Below, piece after piece: positions 4,483-9,339 of a stretch of 9,339 nucleotides of DNA; positions within the stretch are counted from its first letter, which is position 1, and every line of letters begins with the position of its first letter. The stretch is from NCBI GenBank assembly GCA_016280345.1, contig JAEEGN010000168.1, positions 1 to 9,339 on the forward strand, written 5' to 3'. This DNA is from Selenomonadaceae bacterium. Its GTDB lineage: Bacteria; Bacillota; Negativicutes; Selenomonadales; Selenomonadaceae. Both the position numbers and the translations under genes were made by a program. The notes beneath the pieces were generated by a model. It had not been told where the DNA came from. It ran no database searches and saw only the letters and a program-made list of their open reading frames with translations.

Positions 4483-6714
4483 TCACTCCTTTTTTATAAC
4501 CTCTCCGTGGTTTGTAATAACGAATCCATCATGCTCACGGATATGATTCCGGACCGTGCGCTCGGTCGCCCCGGTATATTCGGCCATCTGTTTCAATGTA
4601 ACCGGCTTATTTTCATCAAAAGATTTGATTATCTCGTAGGCGCTTTCCAGCCCTTTCCTCCGATCCTTCTGCCGCTCATTGCCGTTCTTCCGCCTTCCGA
4701 GGTTCTTTGGTCTTCCCTGCGGCGCTCCCTGCCTGATGTCGCCCAGCACACCGCTGTCGTCGGCCAGATGCACCGGGTAATCGAACCATAGATTCAACGG
4801 ATCGAACCGCGGAAACTCCCGCAACGTCCCCTCTATGCGCCAGGCTGTTCGACGCCGTGCTCGCTCTTTCACAATCGGCAGCGTCTCACGGGTGAACGCC
4901 AGGTAATCGTCCTCCGGCAGCTTCCCGGCCATGTACTCCAGCAAGGCCCGCGCTGTCAGGACATCATCCTGGCCGACGTCGTCGCGCCAGTCCTCAAGCC
5001 GCCGGTCAAGGTATGCCGCAGCCTTCCGGCAGACGGCTTTGTTCTCTTCCTGCTTCACGATGTCCTCGTTCAGTTCCAGCTCCATGATGTCGATGAGCGC
5101 GTCGGGATCGCGGGCAAAGACTCCGGAACCGGATGCCCGGTCCATACTCTTCTTGCCCCCCTGGTCGCCCTTCGAGTGGTGGTGGCAGTAAATCACCGCG
5201 CAGGAAAGCTCGGTGCACACCTTATCGAATTGGTTGCAAAACTGGGCCATCTGGTCGGCACTGTTCTCGTCGCCGGTGATCACTTTGTAGATGGGATCGA
5301 GGATGACGGCAATGTAATTCTTGCTCTTCGCCCGTCGGATGAGCTTTGGCGCCAGTTTGTCCATCGGCGCCGACTTCCCCCGAAGATTCCATATCTCGAT
5401 ATTTCGAAGATTCTTCGGTGCCAGTCCTTTTGCCTCGTACACATCCCGGAAGCGATGCAGGCAACTTGCCCGGTCGAGCTCCAGGTTAACGTACAGCACC
5501 TTACCCTTAACACAGGGCCAGGAAAACCACCGCTGCCCTTCGGCAATGGCGATGGCCAACTCGATGAGGGCGAAGCTCTTCCCAGCCTTCGATGGCCCGG
5601 CCAGCAGCATCTTGTGGCCCTGCCGCAGCACTCCTTCGATGAGCGGCGGTGCCAGCGCCGGCAGGTTGTCCCAGGCATCGGCCATGCTCTCGGGGTCGGG
5701 CAGGTTGTCGTTCACCGCTTCGATCCATTCCTGCCAGGCGAGGAAGTCTTTCTGCCCGAAATTCGTGGCCACGATGAACTGCTTCTTCCCGTTCCGCATG
5801 ATTCCGGGCATTCTCGACAAGCGCGAGGGATTGCGGTTCTGTTTGTCAATGGCGAGCCCATTCTTCTCGCAAATCCCGTAGAGGTAATCTACCCGCCGGC
5901 GGTATTCGTCGTAGTCCTTGGCGTCGATTCTGACGATGGCGTGGAGACTCTTCCGTCCGCTATGGACCAGGACCGCCACCGGCAGCTCCAGTCGGCGGAT
6001 GATCTCGTGCTGCTTAGGGATATCCATGCTGTCCGACTCTACCAGCGCGTAGCGGTAATCCGTCACGTTGGCGTTCCGGACGCCCTGACCGTCGAGCGGG
6101 TTGAACCGTATCCAAGCCCCGCACTCAGGATTGTAGTCGCCAAGCACCTTGCCGATATCACCGCCGCATTGATCCAGGGCCTCGATGAGCTCTCCCGCCG
6201 TCCGAGAGCAGGAGCCCTTCGCCGGCATGAATCGACCCGTTTCCCGGTCCCGGTAGCTTTCCGTCACATAGCCAACATTTTCCGTGCTGTCGAAGAGCGT
6301 CTTCAGATACGTCGTGATCTGGCACACCGGATCCCACGCTTTCGGCTCCGCGACATCCTGCCCCTCGACCCAGTTCACATCCACCACGACGCCCTGTTCC
6401 GGGCCATCGCCGATGATGCTGTCCCATTCCAGTGCCGTACCCGGTCCGCCAGGCGTCCAGCCGGAGCGGCAAGCCAGCTCGAAAAGCGTCCCGCCCGTCA
6501 CCTTTGTCTCCGTTTCGCCCCGGAAGGTCTCCCATTTCCGGGCGCATTCTCCGGCATGGTATCGTTTGCCGTCCCGAGCGCTCCAGTCCTCCCAGTCGGC
6601 GGCGCTGCCGCCTTCCTCCTTCAGCGCCATGCCGACGGCAATCCAATCGCTGTAGGAGAGCGTCGCTGGATCGATGCATGAAAGCATTTCCTTGAGTTCT
6701 TCTCGTGTCCTCAT
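4483..6714 (-). CDS. Phage replication protein: PriCT-2, AEP-like primase and RecA-like helicase
   Basis: A 743-residue fusion. Residues about 7-85 form a PriCT-2 domain (LSYSDWIAVGMALKEEGG, W-DWSARDGKRYH, G-TLFELA). Residues about 130-335 look like an AEP/RepB-type primase: YALVESDSM (223-230), SGRKSLHAIVRIDA (252-265, the S-x-H motif) and KQNRNPSRLSRMPG (291-304). Residues about 355-560 are a RecA-fold, RepA-like hexameric helicase: Walker A GPSKAGKS (373-380), Walker B VILD (470-473) and CHHHSKG (510-516). The C-terminus (about 690-743) is a winged-helix-like domain, LKQMAEYTGATERTVRNHIR, that may recognise the origin. It would prime and unwind phage DNA. AAGGAG lies 6 bases before ATG 6714, overlapping the helicase stop. 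The candidate origin lies directly downstream. Family call is strong; primase activity is inferred. Confidence 0.88.
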   Translation of the reverse strand: MRTREELKEMLSCIDPATLSYSDWIAVGMALKEEGGSAADWEDWSARDGKRYHAGECARKWETFRGETETKVTGGTLFELACRSGWTPGGPGTALEWDSIIGDGPEQGVVVDVNWVEGQDVAEPKAWDPVCQITTYLKTLFDSTENVGYVTESYRDRETGRFMPAKGSCSRTAGELIEALDQCGGDIGKVLGDYNPECGAWIRFNPLDGQGVRNANVTDYRYALVESDSMDIPKQHEIIRRLELPVAVLVHSGRKSLHAIVRIDAKDYDEYRRRVDYLYGICEKNGLAIDKQNRNPSRLSRMPGIMRNGKKQFIVATNFGQKDFLAWQEWIEAVNDNLPDPESMADAWDNLPALAPPLIEGVLRQGHKMLLAGPSKAGKSFALIELAIAIAEGQRWFSWPCVKGKVLYVNLELDRASCLHRFRDVYEAKGLAPKNLRNIEIWNLRGKSAPMDKLAPKLIRRAKSKNYIAVILDPIYKVITGDENSADQMAQFCNQFDKVCTELSCAVIYCHHHSKGDQGGKKSMDRASGSGVFARDPDALIDIMELELNEDIVKQEENKAVCRKAAAYLDRRLEDWRDDVGQDDVLTARALLEYMAGKLPEDDYLAFTRETLPIVKERARRRTAWRIEGTLREFPRFDPLNLWFDYPVHLADDSGVLGDIRQGAPQGRPKNLGRRKNGNERQKDRRKGLESAYEIIKSFDENKPVTLKQMAEYTGATERTVRNHIREHDGFVITNHGEVIKKE

Positions 6715-6724
6715 ATAGAACTCC

Positions 6725-8320
6725 TTACGCTACATCAGGCTGCCAGGTCGCCGGCTCGATGCTCGCCGGTATGTGCCAGCCGTTGGCGGCGATGCGGTCA
6801 ATGAGGTTCTTTGACGCCTCGAAGGGCCAGGTCCCGACATGCTGGAACCCTCGACTCTCCAGGAACCTGATTTGTTTCGGTGTCGCCAGTCCCTCATCGC
6901 GCCGCTTCTTGAGCCGGTCCAGCAGCTTGGCCGCCTTGCCATAGCTCTCAATCTCCCCGGCGAAGATGCCTGCCTTTTCCAGCGCGGCCGTCTGCTTCTC
7001 CGTCGGCGGCCCCATCTCCCAGCCGAAGGCCGGCACATAGCCGGACAGATCCTCCGCCTGGATGCTCATCTCGAACTGCAACGGATCCACCAGCTTGCGC
7101 TTGCGCCGTTTCATCTCAGCCAACCGCTTCGCCAACGCGTCCTCCCGTTCCCGAACGACATCCTCCTGGGCCTTCTCCTCTGTCGCTTCGAGATCTTGCG
7201 GCGCAGCAGCCTCTTCCAGCCGCTTCGTCATGGCCCTGGCCACATCATCGCTTTGCGCGATCAGGTGCGCCGGCCGGCAGAGTTCGTGTCGCTCCGTCAT
7301 CCAAAGGAAATCCAGCAGCAGCAGCGCCTTCTTCCCCGGCGAGAGCCGCGTCCCCCGGCCCACCATCTGGCAGTAGAGGCTCCGCACTTTCGTCGGTCGC
7401 AGGACAACGATGCAATCCACCGCCGGACAGTCCCAGCCCTCCGTCAGCAGCATCGAATTGCAAAGCACATCATATTTCCCGTCGGCGAAGTCCGCCAGCA
7501 CCTCACTCCGGTCCTGGCTCTCGCCGTTCACTTCAGCAGCCCGGAATCCTTGCTCCGTCAGCATCCGGCAGAACTTCTGCGAGGTCGCGATGAGCGGCAG
7601 GAACACCACCGTCCGCCGCCCCCGGCAATATTGGCGCATTTCGTTCGCAATCTGTGCCAGATACGGGTCGAGCGCCGTCCCGATATCACCCGCCTTGAAA
7701 TCCCCCGCGGAAATTCCCACGCCGGAAATGTCCAGCCGCAGTGGAATAGTCTGGGCTTGAATCTTGCAGAGATAGCCTTCCCGGATGGCTCGGGGCAGCG
7801 TGTACTCATAGGCCAGGCTGTCGAAAAACTGCCCCAGATCTCTCATGTCGCCCCGGTCCGGCGTCGCTGTGACGCCCAGCACCTTCGCCCCGGAGAAATG
7901 CGACAGGACAGCCTGGTAGCTGGACGACAGAGCATGATGGGCCTCGTCCACGATTACCGCCGAGAAGTAATCCTCCTCGAATTGCGCCAGCCTGCTCGGC
8001 CTGGACAGTGACTGCACGCTGCCAACGACGACGCGGTACCAGCTATCGAGGCAGGAGCTTTCCGCTTTCTCCACCGCGCAGCGCAGCCCCGTAGCCGCGC
8101 CAATCTTGTCGCTGGCCTGCGTCAGCAACTCTCCCCGGTGTGCGAGGACGAGCACCCGCCCGCCCTCGCGCACGCAATCCTCGGTAATCTTGGCGAATAC
8201 GATGGTCTTCCCGGTTCCGGTAGGAAGCACCAACAGCGTCCGCCGCCGACCCGCTGCCCACTCCTTCTGGACCTTGGCCCGCGCCTCTTCCTGATAAGGC
8301 CGCAGCTCCATCAGTCCCAT
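6725..8320 (-). CDS. SF2 DEAH-box DNA helicase (type III restriction/RecG-like fold)
   Basis: A 531-residue protein from ATG 8320, which overlaps the DUF669 stop as TGATG; an in-frame ATG at 8341 lies inside DUF669 and has no ribosome-binding site, and ATG 8311 is another option. Helicase motifs are complete (numbered from 8320): Q-motif region LRPYQEEA, Walker A TGTGKT (34-39), motif Ia LAHRGEL, DEAH (125-128), TAT (151-153), motif V LLTEGWDCP, and motif VI QMVGRGTR (318-325). A charged coiled region (about 365-412) leads to two small tail modules, PPTEKQTAALEKAG... (438-474) and ATPKQIRFLESRG... (478-515), similar to the 53-residue protein at 703-542. Phage helicases of this type accompany DUF669 and Sak4-like genes and are thought to remodel forks or recombination intermediates. 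It is followed 10 bases later by the primase gene. Confidence 0.9.
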   Translation of the reverse strand: MGLMELRPYQEEARAKVQKEWAAGRRRTLLVLPTGTGKTIVFAKITEDCVREGGRVLVLAHRGELLTQASDKIGAATGLRCAVEKAESSCLDSWYRVVVGSVQSLSRPSRLAQFEEDYFSAVIVDEAHHALSSSYQAVLSHFSGAKVLGVTATPDRGDMRDLGQFFDSLAYEYTLPRAIREGYLCKIQAQTIPLRLDISGVGISAGDFKAGDIGTALDPYLAQIANEMRQYCRGRRTVVFLPLIATSQKFCRMLTEQGFRAAEVNGESQDRSEVLADFADGKYDVLCNSMLLTEGWDCPAVDCIVVLRPTKVRSLYCQMVGRGTRLSPGKKALLLLDFLWMTERHELCRPAHLIAQSDDVARAMTKRLEEAAAPQDLEATEEKAQEDVVREREDALAKRLAEMKRRKRKLVDPLQFEMSIQAEDLSGYVPAFGWEMGPPTEKQTAALEKAGIFAGEIESYGKAAKLLDRLKKRRDEGLATPKQIRFLESRGFQHVGTWPFEASKNLIDRIAANGWHIPASIEPATWQPDVA

Positions 8321-8796
8321 CAGAAGCCGCCCGCCTTCCATGCTTTCGCTTGCGGCACGACATCTTCAGCGTAGATATAGGAATCCACCTCGTTGTAGGT
8401 CTTTCCGTTATATTCGCGCTGCTTGATCTTGGCGTGCCCCTTCGCGCCGATGACTTGCTGCCAGTTCATGCGGAGCTTCTCCCCGTGCTTCTTCTGCCCG
8501 ATAGACCCGAAGAAAGCCGACAGCTTCCACTCCGCCTTGCTGTTGAGGAAAAGCCGGTCAAAGATTGATGCCGTTCCCCGCGCCGCGTTGATCTCCAGCG
8601 TCAGTTTCGCCACCGGGCAGGGCGCCATCTTCTCAGATCCGTCGAATCGCTGGCGCTCAAAGCCCGCCACCTTGAACTCATACTCGCCGGGCTCCAGCAG
8701 TACGAACTCCGATTCCTTCTCGATCTCGTCCTCCCAGTCCATGGCTTCCCCCATATTCCCCATGCTCTCAACCGTGCCGAAATCCTCTGGCTTCAT
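8320..8796 (-). CDS. DUF669 family protein, probable phage single-strand DNA-binding protein
   Basis: A 158-residue protein. DUF669 proteins are found next to Sak4-like ATPases and phage helicases and are thought to act as the phage single-strand DNA-binding partner. Typical features seen here: an acidic N-terminal segment (DWEDEIEKES), the strand motif FVLLEPGEYEFKVAGFER (31-48), CPVAKLTLEINA, IFDRLFLN, WKLSAFFGSIGQKKHGE (90-106), W-QVIGAKGHAKI, and the ending YNEVDSYI...KAWKAGGF. The length is normal. ATG 8796 follows AAAGGAGA at a 9-base distance, 24 bases after the stop of the ATPase gene. The stop overlaps the helicase start (TGATG). ssDNA binding is inferred from the family and context. 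Confidence 0.85.
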   Translation of the reverse strand: MKPEDFGTVESMGNMGEAMDWEDEIEKESEFVLLEPGEYEFKVAGFERQRFDGSEKMAPCPVAKLTLEINAARGTASIFDRLFLNSKAEWKLSAFFGSIGQKKHGEKLRMNWQQVIGAKGHAKIKQREYNGKTYNEVDSYIYAEDVVPQAKAWKAGGF

Positions 8797-8820
8797 AATG
8801 CAGTCTCTCCTTTTCTATTA

Positions 8821-9339
8821 TTAAAATGGGACTCGCTCGTTGGCGATGATCTGAAAAACCTGCGGCCAGGCCGCTACAAGGCATCCCTCGACGAAATCCT
8901 CCGGGTAGTTGGCAATCGGCGTATCCTTGGGGAAATACCCCCGGCTCGCCACCGCCGACCGAATCTCCTCTGGCGTCACGTTGTTCGCCTTCATCAGGTC
9001 AGCCAGCTTCGGCGGGATGCCGTCCTCGCTGAACGGCTCCGGCGCCTTCTCTTCGGATACCGGCGGCGCCTTCTCCGGTTTCGCCGCTGCCTTCTTCGTT
9101 TTCGCCGGCGTCGCCGGCTTCTCCGTCTCTGCCTTCGCCGGGATTTCCTCCTTGCTCATCGCCGGTGGCGCATCCTTCGATGCTTCCAGAGGCCGGGCCG
9201 CCTCAATGACGTAATCGATGGCATCGTACTCGAACGGCAGCTCCGGCGGGAAATCGCAGCGGTTCTTCGCATCCCAGGCGGGGTGATGCTGCGTGTAGAG
9301 GACGCGCTTCCCGCCGTAGGCCTTCTTCTTCTTCGTGTC
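8821..9339 (-). CDS. Sak4-like AAA ATPase (phage recombinase), C-terminal part
   Basis: The frame is open from the right edge to TAA at 8823-8821, giving 172 visible residues; the N-terminus with the Walker motifs lies outside. The first visible part, KKAYGGKRVLYTQHHPAWDA, then KNR and ELPFEYDAIDYVI, matches the end of the ATPase core in clostridial phage AAA_24/Sak4-like proteins, single-strand annealing or RecA-like recombinases that work with the DUF669 protein. A Met at 9159 is in frame but is internal, since coding sequence continues upstream and no ribosome-binding site decides for it. Residues about 55-105 are a low-complexity Ala/Pro/Lys/Glu linker. Residues 108-172 form a small C-terminal module (LADLMKANNVTPEEIRSAVA, GYFPKDTPIANYPEDFV, W-QVFQII). 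Order with DUF669 and helicase downstream supports the call. Confidence 0.75.
   Translation of the reverse strand, partial: DTKKKKAYGGKRVLYTQHHPAWDAKNRCDFPPELPFEYDAIDYVIEAARPLEASKDAPPAMSKEEIPAKAETEKPATPAKTKKAAAKPEKAPPVSEEKAPEPFSEDGIPPKLADLMKANNVTPEEIRSAVASRGYFPKDTPIANYPEDFVEGCLVAAWPQVFQIIANERVPF

Noticed and set aside
5176..6681. Plus-strand open frame of about 500 codons opposite the primase gene
   Set aside because: It mirrors a strongly supported minus-strand gene with complete domain motifs. Its translation is rich in Arg, His and Pro without recognisable motifs, as expected from the antisense of a GC-rich gene.
6839..8011. Plus-strand open frame of 390 codons opposite the SF2 helicase
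   Set aside because: All helicase motifs are on the minus strand in this stretch; the antisense translation is low-information and has no clear ribosome-binding site.
8821..8847. SSB-like acidic C-terminal tail (ANERVPF ending in PF)
   Set aside because: Ends in PF like bacterial SSB tails, but the preceding residues are not an acidic run, so similarity is probably chance.

Overview
The window reads as the replication, recombination and late-regulation part of a tailed-phage or prophage genome, most likely from a moderately high-GC Bacillota host (a clostridial or Negativicutes-type gut bacterium). This host guess is inference. It rests on strong GGAGG-type ribosome-binding sites, GC-rich codon use, and a gene set (PriCT-2/primase-helicase, DUF669, PcfK/PcfJ, DUF3102, DUF5664-like, RinA-like) that I know from Firmicutes phages. 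No host gene, tRNA, rRNA, integrase or structural gene is visible.

Every credible gene is on the minus strand, so the operon reads from high to low coordinates. From the right edge: the C-terminal part of a Sak4-like AAA ATPase (>9339-8821), a DUF669 protein likely to bind ssDNA (8796-8320), an SF2 DEAH helicase (8320-6725) and a large PriCT-2/AEP-like primase plus RecA-like helicase protein (6714-4483). Next comes the only real gap, about 410 bases (4482-4074). A second compact cluster follows: RusA resolvase (4073-3630), a PcfK/AcrIIA9-family protein (3628-3179), a PcfJ-like protein (3182-1515), a DUF3102 protein (1518-703), a 53-residue protein (703-542), a DUF5664/MazG-like protein (537-268), and the N-terminal part of a RinA/ArpU-like late-gene regulator running off the left edge (268-1). 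Most junctions are TGATG or ATGA overlaps, or gaps of 10 to 25 bases, so translation is probably coupled.

The genes fit one job: open the origin and prime synthesis (primase-helicase), coat and remodel ssDNA (DUF669, SF2 helicase), recombine (Sak4-like ATPase), resolve branches (RusA), then switch to late expression (RinA-like).

The most unusual DNA is the 4074-4482 gap. It holds a long hairpin that could terminate transcription in both directions, a second G/C-rich hairpin, four roughly 33-37-base repeats built on the palindrome TTTCCAANTTGGAAA, a very AT-rich block, and two tiny start-stop reading frames each behind a Shine-Dalgarno sequence. Together these resemble an iteron-type phage replication origin next to the replication protein gene. 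The rival reading is a structured transcription-control element.
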